NCBI RefSeq assembly: GCF_900095735.1
Contig: NZ_FNLO01000005.1
Location: 248,001 to 312,000, forward strand
Source: Chitinasiproducens palmae
GTDB lineage: Bacteria > Pseudomonadota > Gammaproteobacteria > Burkholderiales > Burkholderiaceae
Reading direction: 5' to 3'
DNA: 64,000 bases
Below are positions 1 through 8,775 of this stretch, piece by piece. The notes beneath the pieces were generated by a model, which was given only the letters and a program-made list of their open reading frames with translations, was not told where the DNA came from and did not search any database. The position numbers and the translations under genes are program-made. Positions within the stretch are counted from its first letter, which is position 1. Each line of letters begins with the position of its first letter.

Positions 1-1
1 T

Positions 2-298
2 CTAGAGGCGAGCCAGTATTTCATGGATCACTGTCTTTCCGGGGAGTCAAGAGCCGGTCGCAGGATATTTTTCATACTCCATGTGCGAAAAGCCCTCGCG
101 CAAGGAGATCTACCGGCCCTTCGCTTCTTTGTTAACGAGTTGAGAAACGACCGGCCCACCCTTTTTCTGAATGCCTGTGTCCGCGCTTTGTCGATCGCGC
201 CTTCAAGGCCGCAGTGGGCGTGGAGGGCCTCAGGACAAGCGGCCAAGGGACTATATGTGATCGCCAAGCGAATCCTTCGGCGTACGCGCAATCCCTAA
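2..298 (+). CDS. C-terminal part of an unidentified protein, probably a polysaccharide-cluster gene (partial)
   Basis: The frame is open from the left edge of the window to a stop at 296-298, so the gene begins outside the window. The visible ~98 residues end in a basic helix (AKRILRRTRNP) resembling the C-terminus of the next gene (RRVAKWLLRR), as is common in membrane-associated glycosyltransferases. No catalytic motif is visible, so the family is a guess from position and tail. An overlapping antisense frame of similar length exists; I prefer this strand because the following glycosyltransferase is co-directional. Confidence 0.4.
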   Translation, partial: LEASQYFMDHCLSGESRAGRRIFFILHVRKALAQGDLPALRFFVNELRNDRPTLFLNACVRALSIAPSRPQWAWRASGQAAKGLYVIAKRILRRTRNP

Positions 299-433
299 TT
301 CGAAGCCAAATCTGCTGGCTTGACAACTCGTGACTTAATAGCACGGGCGGAACGCGCCGCCTGTTGGAGTGGCCTGCGTGGCGGTTCGCTTGGATTGGGT
401 CAAGCCCGTTATCAGTGTTATTCAGGAGGGCAA

Positions 434-1318
434 TTGCGAATATTTGGAATTTGTCTGATAAGAAACGAAATCGACATCATCGAGAGAACCTTACTGGATG
501 CGTTGCGTTGGATCGACTGTGTCTGGGTGCTCGACCATGAAAGCGACGATGGCACCTGGCAGTTGCTCCAGGATAGATTTGGCCGCAATCCAAAGGTCGT
601 GCTTGTGGGACGGGCTACCGGACCATTCCGCGACGGACTGCGAGCGATTGCGTATGACGCCGCGCGTGCCTACGCGAAGAAAGGCGATTGGTGGTGCCGC
701 CTTGATTCTGACGAATTCTACATCGATGATCCGCGGGAGTTCCTTGCCGGAGTACCATCGGCCTATGACGTCGTTAAGGCGGCCAGTTTCCAATACTACT
801 TTACTGAGAAGGATGCGATTGAATACAGCTTAAACCCTTCTGCATATAGAGAGGGCAGGTCGGTCGAGGCACTGAAACACTACGCGTGCAATAGTTCTGA
901 AGCTCGTTTCGTACGGCATCGCGACAAGGACTGGGGCGCGGACAATCTGTGGCCGGATAGCGCGTTTCCGAGCTGGATTTGGAGGAAGCATATTCGTCTG
1001 AAACATTTTCAGTATCGCTATCCGGAGCAGATTCAAAGTCGTCTCGACCTGCGGGCAGCGACAATTTCGGGAAATCAGTTCAAGCACGAACTGCGCTCAG
1101 ATTGGGGTAGTCATATTGGCGGCAACGTAAGGATAAAGAGACAAGAGGGGGAGCAACGGCCGAATCAGACTTGGGAAGAGCGAGTGGTGCAATCGACAAA
1201 TCTCGAGTTGGACCGTGGCGACGGCGATTACCGGATCAGACCGGAAATGCTAGACCGTATTCCGGGCGCCCTGGAGCAGACTGCTCGCCGAGTGGCGAAG
1301 TGGTTGTTGCGGCGGTGA
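434..1318 (+). CDS. Family 2-like glycosyltransferase
   Basis: About 294 residues. Starts with RIFGICLIRNEIDIIE, the typical N-terminal beta-strand of GT2-type enzymes handling nucleotide sugars, followed by WVLDHESDDGT and the acidic motif RLDSDEFY, which corresponds to the metal-binding DxD. I chose the TTG at 434 because an AGGAGG-type ribosome site (CAGGAGG, 423-429) lies five bases upstream and homology-like sequence starts exactly there. The frame stays open back to an ATG at 320, but those 38 extra residues look non-coding. Likely transfers a sugar to a surface polysaccharide on the cytoplasmic face; donor and acceptor cannot be read. Confidence 0.75.
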   Translation: MRIFGICLIRNEIDIIERTLLDALRWIDCVWVLDHESDDGTWQLLQDRFGRNPKVVLVGRATGPFRDGLRAIAYDAARAYAKKGDWWCRLDSDEFYIDDPREFLAGVPSAYDVVKAASFQYYFTEKDAIEYSLNPSAYREGRSVEALKHYACNSSEARFVRHRDKDWGADNLWPDSAFPSWIWRKHIRLKHFQYRYPEQIQSRLDLRAATISGNQFKHELRSDWGSHIGGNVRIKRQEGEQRPNQTWEERVVQSTNLELDRGDGDYRIRPEMLDRIPGALEQTARRVAKWLLRR

Positions 1319-1682
1319 CATCGTAGTCCGGCAATGCTTGTGAAAACCTATGCTCAGTCGGGAATGATCCAAGGCGTTGTAATTTCAGCGCCTCGCATGA
1401 GCGCAGTCGGCTATAGAATTTATATAGACCGGCAATAACACAATCGGGATGGGTCGTTACAGTCGACGGGCGTCGATATGACGGTAGATTCCAGGTGCGC
1501 GCTTGGACCGATCCATCATGGCAAGGCGGAATCACTTTAAGCTGTTGTCGCTAGCTGGCGCCGTCCTCCGGCGACCAAGCTATGATCGCCTGCCCATCTT
1601 TTCAAGATGAGGCCTACGGCGAGACGATGCTGGCGTCACGTGTCGGAAAGAACGCAGTCCCTGCTATGCGAGGACAAGAAGT

Positions 1683-1841
1683 GATCCGAACGATTGCCAG
1701 GTACTGGTGGCCGACGGCGGTAGCTTCTCGCTTGCCAAGCGGTGCCACCAGCTTGGCATGCCGCGCCGCACGGTGTATGACAGGGTGGTTGAGTCCGCTC
1801 GGAAGGTTAATGCGCCGTTCGCCGGGCAATCAAGGCGATGA
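1683..1841 (+). pseudogene. Helix-turn-helix fragment, possible phage/transposase relic
   Basis: This frame reads LVADGGSFSLAKRCHQLGMP followed by RRTVYDRVVESARK, then stops at 1839-1841. The arrangement looks like a DNA-binding helix-turn-helix of the kind found in small phage or transposon proteins. No start codon or ribosome site precedes it, so I treat it as a remnant. Family assignment is weak. Confidence 0.25.
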
Positions 1842-2360
1842 TCGAGAAGTCGCTGTTGTCCGGTACCGGACGGCAGGCTACTTAGGGCTCGGTGAGAATG
1901 CGGTGCCGCGCGCGTTCTGAGTGGGGGGCCGGCAGAGGTTCGCAGGCGGCCAGTCAGCCTCGGGTTATGCATCCAGGTCCGGCTATCGGTGGCAACGATG
2001 CCGGACGAGCGTCCGTCCTCGGGCCAGGCCTCGATTAGGCGTCCAGGCAACGATCGCACCGGTGATTAGCAGCGACATGCGCGAACCCTTGGCCAGTCCC
2101 TGCCGCGGAGCGGTAAGGCCTGCAGCGCCAGCAGCTCGCGGGAAAGTGCCCTCATCGTCCGCATCGGACCGCTGCGATCCGTGCCGACGCTGTTCCTGCC
2201 GCGCCCGGGAAACGGCTCGGTTTTCTCCTCGCGCCGCCATACCTCACCTGTGCGCGGCCACGGCCTGCGCCAGAAATCCGTCACGCTGCTTTGCCCTCAG
2301 CGAGCGCAAGGTCGAACGCATGATCCACTCGCGCGAAGAACGATGCGCGCCCCGGCATCG

Positions 2361-2453
2361 CTCTCAGACTATGCCCATGCTAGCCGTGCGACCAGCGACC
2401 GGATATGCTTTTACAACGACCGACGTTTACATCACGCGCTTGGCATGCCGATT
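2361..2453 (+). pseudogene. IS3-family transposase C-terminal remnant
   Basis: The frame contains ICFYNDRRLHHALGM, matching the YNxxRxHxALG signature near the C-terminus of IS3-family OrfB integrases, just after the catalytic glutamate region. Only about 30 residues are recognisable. The upstream DDE core and terminal inverted repeats are not visible, so this is a broken element. Confidence 0.5.
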
Positions 2454-2744
2454 TCGGCTGATGCATCTCCCTTAGCCGATTAACCTAGGCAGGCATAGCC
2501 GGTCAACGCAACCTTGCTGACGGTTGACGCCGACCGCGTGCGCCCGGTCGGCACAGGCAACGACGCATTTTTAACCCCAACCGGCCAGCGCGCCAATCTT
2601 CGTCCGACTCGCGAGAGGCATAGTTCACGCCGCACGGCCCAGCGCGAATTCATCCGGCAATCATATCGAGGCAACTGGCGCAGCGCTTCTCGGCAGAGCG
2701 CCGTGAACGCGTCTTCACAGCGATTTCACCGCTGCAATCGGATT

Positions 2745-3560
2745 TCAGGAACCCGCGGGGCTACAAGAGGATAACGCCGCTTCCAGCTCCTCGTCACTGC
2801 CATGCTGGAAGTAATAAAACGGCTGGGAAAAATCGATCGGCCTCGATCTGCCGTAGCCGTAGGGAAGATAATCGTAACCCCGCAGTGTTCGGAAGAAAAC
2901 CCTGATCAAGCGGGCGTGCAGCCGCCCCGCCCATTCGATGCGCGAAGGCGCACGAAAAATGAACTCTGGAAGAAAACGGGTAAGTGGTGTAGCCGCCATC
3001 GCGAACTTTACCTCGGGCGAGATCTCAGCGTCGCGCGCGCGTATGCCTGTAAGTGCGTTGATGAATCGTGCGATATGGTCCTTACGCACAATCATTACCG
3101 ATTGTTGGATCGGTTGGGGCGTCCCTATGCCGTTACCAAATGCAATGCCGCGAGAAAGATTTCCGAGGGCGTACTCGATGATGCCCTCTCCCTTCAGGAT
3201 GGCATCCTGTTCTACGTAGACCCAGTAATCCACTTCGCAAGCCAAAGCGTATGCCAAACCCGCAACAACGGCCCGGGTGAACCCAGATAAATGACCAACG
3301 TGGCTTGTTGCATGACCGCCGTTTTCATTCAGTCGAAGAAGCTCGAGGCGGGCATCCGGCGGCAGGTCTGGGAGAGTGGGCGAGGCCGAATCTACGATAA
3401 GAATCTTTTCCGGGCTAGAGTTTCTGTTTATCGAATCGTACCAAGTGGAAAAGAACTGCTTCTCCCTGATCGTGGGAGAGCCGTACTCCACGCGCTTTTC
3501 GTTTCGTTCTGATTTCTCTCCGCACCACCAGCCCGACGTTATGACGTAAGAATTTCTCAT
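2745..3560 (-). CDS. Glycosyltransferase-like protein of a polysaccharide cluster
   Basis: 271 residues. The N-terminus (MRNSYVITSGWWCGE), followed by an ILIVDSASP strand and an acidic WVYVEQDAIL motif, resembles a GT-A fold with its metal-binding acidic pair. The family is not clear-cut. The ATG at 3560 overlaps the TGA of the preceding glycosyltransferase (ATGA), indicating translational coupling; a TTG two codons upstream is less likely. Last gene of the four-gene reverse operon 6941-2745, which suggests addition of a sugar or modification to the exported repeat unit. Confidence 0.65.
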   Translation of the reverse strand: MRNSYVITSGWWCGEKSERNEKRVEYGSPTIREKQFFSTWYDSINRNSSPEKILIVDSASPTLPDLPPDARLELLRLNENGGHATSHVGHLSGFTRAVVAGLAYALACEVDYWVYVEQDAILKGEGIIEYALGNLSRGIAFGNGIGTPQPIQQSVMIVRKDHIARFINALTGIRARDAEISPEVKFAMAATPLTRFLPEFIFRAPSRIEWAGRLHARLIRVFFRTLRGYDYLPYGYGRSRPIDFSQPFYYFQHGSDEELEAALSSCSPAGS

Positions 3561-4732
3561 GCCCAATTCGAAAATTTCCTGTTGATTTTAACGCGGAGTG
3601 CTGCGCCCAGAAGTTCTATGCGCCCGAATGGCTGTGCCGCCGAGCCACTTGACGAAACGGATTCCAACAACGCCGCCCAACTTTTTGCCACCACCCGGTA
3701 ATCGTATTTGGCCATGGCAGCCATCGCAGCATCTCCCATGCATTTTCGCTTATCTGAGGAACCACGGGAAAATTTTCGGAGTTCGGAAACCGCACGACCG
3801 TTACTGCGTGTGAGTAACCCGGTTATCCCTGATTGTACGAAGTCAGTTTGACCACCCACGACCGACGAAAGGACTGGAACTCCGAGCGTTTGCGCTTCTG
3901 CTAACGATACACAGAATGTTTCACTGCCTGTGAGCCCGCCGACGATGATGTCATGCTTTATCATTTCCTGATACAAAGCGTGCCGACCTAAGGTGCCACG
4001 CCAAATCAGTCGGCTTGCAGCCTCTTCATCGGCGCATCCGACAGACGAATCGCCCCGACCGTCGGCTGAGTAAAGCGAGGCATCCCCGAACACGCTGAGA
4101 GTCGCGTTTATACCGTCGGAGGCTAACGAATTAACGACTTCGCAAGCTTGCGGGAAGCCTTTGTTTGCCGAGGGATATCCGCAGAATGCGACTCTTAGCG
4201 TGTCGCTCGCTTCTAGCGCGTAGTTTATCTTGCGTTCGGCGCCTGCTGTGTGAACGGGATTTGCGATAGCCTGACTGCGTTCCACGAGGAATCTTGGCAT
4301 CCCCACGTCAGCCAGGCTGCGGATCAAATGATATTTGCTGACGAATAACAACTCTTCAAAATGGCCTTTCTGCATTGCATCACCGAAAAGACGCAGATCG
4401 ACCCAGTTGTGAACCCAATAGATTGTCGGCCGTTGGCTGATGCGGCCTTTCTGCAGATATCGCCCGCTATGCCCGACTACCACTAGTACATCATGAGGAA
4501 TCCGCGAGACGGCGGCAGCGATGTCATGGCTTCCTATTCCGTGGAAAGCGATTCCGCAGTCAATATGCGAACTGTCGGCGTTGTGAAGAACGGCGGCGGA
4601 ATATCCGAGTTCGGTGATTCCCTTGGCCACCCACAACAATGACGAAACTGTCCCCGAGGCTCCCGTGCTTTGAAGGGTCGACAAGTCGACCGGCTTGTCC
4701 CCAGCGTTAAGAAAGAGTATGCGGACGGTCAA
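3557..4732 (-). CDS. Family 4-like (GT-B) glycosyltransferase
   Basis: 391 residues. Begins VRILFLNAGDKPVDL and shows GT-B features: a central CGYPSANKGFPQA strand, an IIVGGLTGSETFCVSLAEAQ loop and LGVPVLSSVVGG, equivalent to the E-x7-E donor-sugar motif of GT4 enzymes. The TTG at 4732 is chosen because a GAGGAG ribosome site lies eight bases upstream. The start overlaps the 3' end of the flippase gene by 26 bp. Probably builds the repeat unit of an O-antigen or exopolysaccharide on the cytoplasmic membrane. Confidence 0.8.
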   Translation of the reverse strand: MTVRILFLNAGDKPVDLSTLQSTGASGTVSSLLWVAKGITELGYSAAVLHNADSSHIDCGIAFHGIGSHDIAAAVSRIPHDVLVVVGHSGRYLQKGRISQRPTIYWVHNWVDLRLFGDAMQKGHFEELLFVSKYHLIRSLADVGMPRFLVERSQAIANPVHTAGAERKINYALEASDTLRVAFCGYPSANKGFPQACEVVNSLASDGINATLSVFGDASLYSADGRGDSSVGCADEEAASRLIWRGTLGRHALYQEMIKHDIIVGGLTGSETFCVSLAEAQTLGVPVLSSVVGGQTDFVQSGITGLLTRSNGRAVSELRKFSRGSSDKRKCMGDAAMAAMAKYDYRVVAKSWAALLESVSSSGSAAQPFGRIELLGAALRVKINRKFSNWA

Positions 4733-5981
4733 AAGAAAGGCTCCTCGAAATGATCATTAGCTTACTTGCAACCACGATGACAACTTGCGCGGCGAGCGAT
4801 AACATGACCGCTTGCAATTGCCATCGCTGGATAGTGGCCGCAAGTAACGCTAGATAGGCTGAGCTGGCCAAAATCATGATGAAAGTGTCCTTTTTGATAT
4901 AACCCATAGACATAAAAAGGACATTTACAAAAATGAAGGAGTTAGATGATAGGCTGATAAAGACGTAGGAGCACAAGACTGCGATGGAAAGATGTGATCC
5001 TTTGATCGAAATTTCTTGCACGTTGAAAAGGTGCGTCACGATGAGCAAGACGCCGGTTGCCCCAACTGTTGCAAAGAGTCCCAGCCTTGCAAAGCGGATC
5101 GCGGACCTGAACGCAGTCTTGCCTTCGCCGCTGCTGACTCGTTTGGCCAGGACCGGAAAAGAGACCTGCGACAACGCTTGTGCGACCATCGAAAATATTT
5201 GACCGAGTTTTTTCAGAAGCTCATAGAGTGCGGTCGCTTCAACTCCGAGATAGCGACTTATAATTATCTTGTCAAGCTGATTTATTGGTAGGTCAAGGAT
5301 TGTCTTGAAATTAATCCACGCGCTATAAGAGAAAAACGCTCTGTCGATGGATTTGTTACTGAAATTTATGGAGTGTTTTCCTTCCCGCAAGCAAAGTAGT
5401 GCCGCCAGCCACAACACCAAGTTTTGCACAATGGCGGGAAGCATTAGCAGAAAGATGTCGATAAGAAACGATGGCGACAGGAAGTGAATGATTAGGCACG
5501 AGGTTAAGCGTACGCCAGCGCTTACATATTGTGCCGTCGCTTGCGCTCCGAACTTATCGGATATCCGCAAATATGCTACAGGGAATCCGGCCTGACTGAG
5601 GAAGATCGAAAGTGCTTGAATCTTCAGTGCTGAGTCGTATTCTTTCGGAAGTCCTACCAGTGTGAGGAAGTAATCCGAAGTAAATGCGAATATGACGCTT
5701 CCCAAAGTGCACGTGAAAAAATCAAGTATAATCGCTTGTCGAAGCAAATCGTTCTGTCTAGCTTCGTCGGCACTATACCAGTATCGTATGACAGTCTGCC
5801 ACGGTTGTAGGCTGAAGATCGCCGTGGCCGTCGCCGCGACCGCGAAGAGGGTAACGTACACGCCATAGCCGTTCATTCCCCAATGGGAAATGAGGAGCGG
5901 AATAGTTAGCAGGTTGATCAAGGCTGCGCTTCCACTGCCAACCAGTAATGTGAATGATCGTTTTAGTATTGCTGAGAACAT
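4707..5981 (-). CDS. Polysaccharide flippase, Wzx/MATE-like (MOP superfamily)
   Basis: 424 residues, almost entirely hydrophobic with about 12 predicted membrane helices, starting MFSAILKRSFTLLVGSGSAA, a typical N-terminus of Wzx-type lipid-linked oligosaccharide flippases. The role would be translocation of undecaprenyl-linked repeat units across the inner membrane. It lies between glycosyltransferases in one operon and overlaps the next gene. Base composition is clearly more AT-rich than the rest of the window, consistent with horizontal acquisition, which is common for such loci. Confidence 0.8.
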   Translation of the reverse strand: MFSAILKRSFTLLVGSGSAALINLLTIPLLISHWGMNGYGVYVTLFAVAATATAIFSLQPWQTVIRYWYSADEARQNDLLRQAIILDFFTCTLGSVIFAFTSDYFLTLVGLPKEYDSALKIQALSIFLSQAGFPVAYLRISDKFGAQATAQYVSAGVRLTSCLIIHFLSPSFLIDIFLLMLPAIVQNLVLWLAALLCLREGKHSINFSNKSIDRAFFSYSAWINFKTILDLPINQLDKIIISRYLGVEATALYELLKKLGQIFSMVAQALSQVSFPVLAKRVSSGEGKTAFRSAIRFARLGLFATVGATGVLLIVTHLFNVQEISIKGSHLSIAVLCSYVFISLSSNSFIFVNVLFMSMGYIKKDTFIMILASSAYLALLAATIQRWQLQAVMLSLAAQVVIVVASKLMIISRSLSFDRPHTLS

Positions 5982-6023
5982 AGGGAGGCAGACGTCGGCT
6001 TCGGCGTTTGGGGATCGTAAATC

Positions 6024-6941
6024 TCACTGTTCCGCATTGGCGATCAGTGCGCGGATATCTGGAAATTCTTTTAAGCATGCTTCGAGCTGGCGATTGTTTC
6101 CCCCATTTTTGACGTTGGTCGTTACCAGACCTTCGAAATCATCGTTGGGAATGCCAGTGAAATGAACATTGTTTTTTCCAACACGGACCGATTTCTTTCC
6201 GGCCGCGACGGAGCTAATCTTTAGCCAGATATCGTCCGCCGTAGGCGCGAGCCTCATGAAGTTGGCGGCATCCAGGGCGATATTGCGGTTTAGGGATCCA
6301 GGCGGATATAGCACTCCGCTAACACCAGTGGGCATCAGCGACCACGCAGGAATTTGGAAAGTTTCATGCGTTGAGTGTCCATCGAGGCTGTAAGGCGCAA
6401 GCTCGCCATCTATAGTGATGCCCAAGGCATGACCGCGATAGCAGACGACAGTGTCCGGATGACGCTTGTGAGTTTCGACTAGTTTTCGAAGCCAGTCCCT
6501 CGGGTAAAATATGTCGTCGTCAGCGGTGACCAGCGTGGCTTCTGGGTGCGACGATAACGTGTAGTAATATTTTTTATAGCTTCTCAGATTTTCCGGGTGG
6601 ATGAAAATTCGTAATCCGCGGGCTTCCAGGCGTTTCAGATGCCTAGGAAGTTGGTCGTGGCTTGAAATGTCGGAGTCACTCAAATGTAGCTCGATTTCGA
6701 AATTTCTGTAATTTTGATGAAAGATCGATTCGATGGCGAGGTGGACTCGTTGAAGTCGCCGGTTATAGGTTGTAAGCGATATAATTAGGGGCTGAGAAGA
6801 ACCGTCGCGGTATGGGCGCCGTTTTGAAATCCGATTGGCGGTCGCATAGGCGAAGACCTTCGAATTCGCCGAAAGGGACCGGGCAAGCTTCTTTAACGGC
6901 CTCATAATCCGTTTTATCGACCGAACGTGTTTTTCAATCAT
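6024..6941 (-). CDS. Family 2-type glycosyltransferase
   Basis: 305 residues. After a basic N-terminus the core starts at QPLIISLTTYNRRLQRVHLA, followed by the acidic TADDDIFYPRDW, the metal/UDP-sugar DxD motif of GT-A enzymes. First gene of the reverse polysaccharide operon; 42 bp separate it from the flippase gene. The acceptor sugar cannot be predicted. Confidence 0.75.
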   Translation of the reverse strand: MIEKHVRSIKRIMRPLKKLARSLSANSKVFAYATANRISKRRPYRDGSSQPLIISLTTYNRRLQRVHLAIESIFHQNYRNFEIELHLSDSDISSHDQLPRHLKRLEARGLRIFIHPENLRSYKKYYYTLSSHPEATLVTADDDIFYPRDWLRKLVETHKRHPDTVVCYRGHALGITIDGELAPYSLDGHSTHETFQIPAWSLMPTGVSGVLYPPGSLNRNIALDAANFMRLAPTADDIWLKISSVAAGKKSVRVGKNNVHFTGIPNDDFEGLVTTNVKNGGNNRQLEACLKEFPDIRALIANAEQ

Positions 6942-6974
6942 GGAACTGGCAAGGCAGCAGCATAGGTTAATAGA

Positions 6975-7011
6975 ATTATAAAAGCGTTCTCAAGATGCAT
7001 CGATGAGAACG
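6975..7011 (-). promoter_or_regulatory. Candidate promoter and inverted repeat before the polysaccharide operon
   Basis: On the minus strand a perfect TATAAT (6980-6975) lies 34 bases from the first ATG at 6941. Directly upstream, at 6985-7011, is an 8-bp perfect inverted repeat (CGTTCTCA and TGAGAACG) around a GATGCATC core, overlapping the expected -35 region. It could be a repressor operator or a terminator-like hairpin. No good -35 hexamer is visible, which fits an activated promoter. Confidence 0.4.
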
Positions 7012-7195
7012 TGGTGGGTTCTTCACGAGACTGCGTGCATGAGCTTGAATACCGCGAGACGTGAAGTCTTGCCGGCGCTCCACGGCTGCGGCTCGTTGCG
7101 CCGGCAGCCGTTCTTGGGTGCCAATGGCGCTGGGCTGCGGGCGCTGAGAGAACAGTAGCGGGCGAAGATGTAGACGGGCCCGTCAAGGGGAGAAA

Positions 7196-7768
7196 TTGCT
7201 TTTATTATCCGCCGAAGTTGCGTCACTGGGGGATGTAGGCCTCGTGCTGCCTGTGGCAGTCGTCCTTGCGCTATGGTTTTTCGATGCTGAGCGTGGGCCA
7301 GCGGTCCAATGGGTAGTCGCCCTTGGAGCGGGGTTGGTTACGGTCGGCATCTCGAAACTGGTCTGGGCACTGGTGGCGTGGCATCACCCGCCACTCGGAT
7401 ATCGGGTGATCAGTGGACACGCGATGCTGGCCTTCTCCGTCTGGCCGACTGTGCTGGCCTGCTGTACAACGCGCTTGTTGCGGCGCTTCGGTAACGGAGC
7501 CGCGGCCTTCGCCTACGCTGCCTGCGGCTTGCTGAGCATTTCCCGGTTGGCAGGTGCGCACACGCTGATCGAGGTCGTGATAGGCGCCTGCATCGGCATT
7601 GCGATCGACCTGCGCTGGCGGCCGCGTCTCATCACTCTGGCGACTCGTCTGCGCGCGCCTCTATTGGTCATCGCGCTCATGATCGCGGTGACCTTCGTCC
7701 AGTTTGGCTCGAACGTCTGGACGCCGCGCTGGTTCAATTGGCTAGCGCGCTGGCTGGGCGGCGGCTGA
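7196..7768 (+). CDS. PAP2-superfamily membrane phosphatase
   Basis: 190 residues with about six membrane helices. The phosphatase signature is partly present: GYRVISGHAMLAFS supplies the SGH motif, and SRLAGAHTLIEVVIG resembles the third SRx4-5HxxxD motif with Glu instead of Asp. The first KxxxxxxRP motif is degenerate (KLVWALVAWHHPP). The family dephosphorylates lipid phosphates such as undecaprenyl pyrophosphate, which would suit the neighbouring polysaccharide genes. TTG start at 7196 is supported by AGGGGAG just upstream. Convergent with the lipocalin gene, the 3' ends overlapping by 27 bp. Confidence 0.7.
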   Translation: MLLLSAEVASLGDVGLVLPVAVVLALWFFDAERGPAVQWVVALGAGLVTVGISKLVWALVAWHHPPLGYRVISGHAMLAFSVWPTVLACCTTRLLRRFGNGAAAFAYAACGLLSISRLAGAHTLIEVVIGACIGIAIDLRWRPRLITLATRLRAPLLVIALMIAVTFVQFGSNVWTPRWFNWLARWLGGG

Positions 7769-8347
7769 ACCCACCGCGTTGGCGTCCGTCTGCAATCGAC
7801 GGACGTCGTACCCCTGGCCGGCAAGATCTCTCTCGATACGTCGGTAAGTGTCGGCGCTGAGATTCGGGTGGCGGGCCAAGATCCACAGATACCTCTGTCG
7901 CGGTTCGCTGACCACCGCCCATTCATAGTCCGCGTCGAGCATGACGACCCAATATCGGCCCCATGCGACTGGTAGCCACCCTAGCCAGCGGGGGGCGAAC
8001 AACACTTCGAGTTTCGCATTCGAGAACGGCTGCGCGGCGCGCGATCGATCCTGACGGGCAATACCGCTGACTTCGTCGAACGAGCCGTCGGCAGTGCGGC
8101 ACCGGTTCGTCACGTCGATGCGGCCATCGTCGCGTTGCCGGTATGTCGCGGTGACGTCGCTCACGCATTTCTTTTGGAAGCGATTCGGGAAGCGTGCGAT
8201 CTCGTGCCATTGCCCGCTGTAACGCCGCAGGTCGATGTCCGGAACGGTTGTAACGGGGGGGCGGTTACCGTGCGCTTGCTTGGCCAGCAGGACGCCTGCT
8301 GCCAGCGCAGCGAGGCCGCCCGCCCAGATCAGGGTGTTGCGTTTCAA
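7742..8347 (-). CDS. blc: Lipocalin (Blc-type) with N-terminal membrane anchor or signal
   Basis: 201 residues from the chosen TTG at 8347, which is preceded by GGAG seven bases upstream; the frame extends further but with no coding look. A hydrophobic segment (IWAGGLAALAAGVLL) is followed by DLRRYSGQWHEIARFPNRFQ, the GxW lipocalin signature, and later by YWVVMLDADYEWAVVSEP, typical of bacterial Blc proteins that bind lipids in the cell envelope. There is no lipobox cysteine, so it is probably anchored by the hydrophobic segment or secreted. Confidence 0.85.
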   Translation of the reverse strand: MKRNTLIWAGGLAALAAGVLLAKQAHGNRPPVTTVPDIDLRRYSGQWHEIARFPNRFQKKCVSDVTATYRQRDDGRIDVTNRCRTADGSFDEVSGIARQDRSRAAQPFSNAKLEVLFAPRWLGWLPVAWGRYWVVMLDADYEWAVVSEPRQRYLWILARHPNLSADTYRRIERDLAGQGYDVRRLQTDANAVGSAAAQPAR

Positions 8348-8593
8348 AGTCAATTCTCCGCTCGATGTCGTCGACTGCGCTCGCCGCGTTGCGTCACGTT
8401 GGCCGCTGTCACGGTCATCTGCCGTTTCCGATTTCTTGGAAGCGTGTTCATTAGTTCGTACTGTGCACGTATGGCGCGGCAAGCCAACCAAGCCTGTGAC
8501 CAGATCAGCATACCGCAGCCGCTCACCGGCTTCCTGTGACCGATGCTGCGAGGGTTTTCGGCTGAAAAATCTCATGCGGGGAAACCCTTATAT

Positions 8594-8638
8594 GAGAATA
8601 AAGTTTCGATTTTCGCGCTAGTGGAGATTTTTATTCTC
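8594..8638. promoter_or_regulatory. AT-rich inverted repeat in divergent promoter region
   Basis: A perfect 9-bp inverted repeat, GAGAATAAA (8594-8602) and TTTATTCTC (8630-8638), with 27 bases between arms. It sits between the divergent lipocalin and indolepyruvate oxidoreductase genes in an otherwise GC-rich region. Arm spacing suggests a dimeric regulator bound over about three helical turns, or a cruciform. No specific regulator can be named. Confidence 0.35.
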
Positions 8639-8775
8639 GGCTAGCTGCCGGCGCGGCCATGTTTAGGGGCTTTTTACTTTTCTGCCTTGGCTAAGCTCGA
8701 ATGCATCTGCGTCCGGCCATGTTCACCACGCGTCAAGCGGTGTCTGGGCCGATATCGCCACCTTCAAGAGTGAAC

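Larger units (their letters stand above)
1319..2744. other. Decayed region without an intact gene
   Basis: About 1.4 kb separating the forward glycosyltransferase from the reverse polysaccharide genes. No reading frame has coding character throughout. Two short stretches look like relics of mobile genes (1683-1841 and 2361-2453, listed separately). The rest shows nothing I can name. This is the usual appearance of an old insertion scar next to an O-antigen-type locus. Confidence 0.5.

Noticed and set aside
1582-2475. Frames of 112 and 184 codons in the decayed region
   Set aside because: No consistent coding character. Only short transposase- and HTH-like pieces can be recognised, in different frames.
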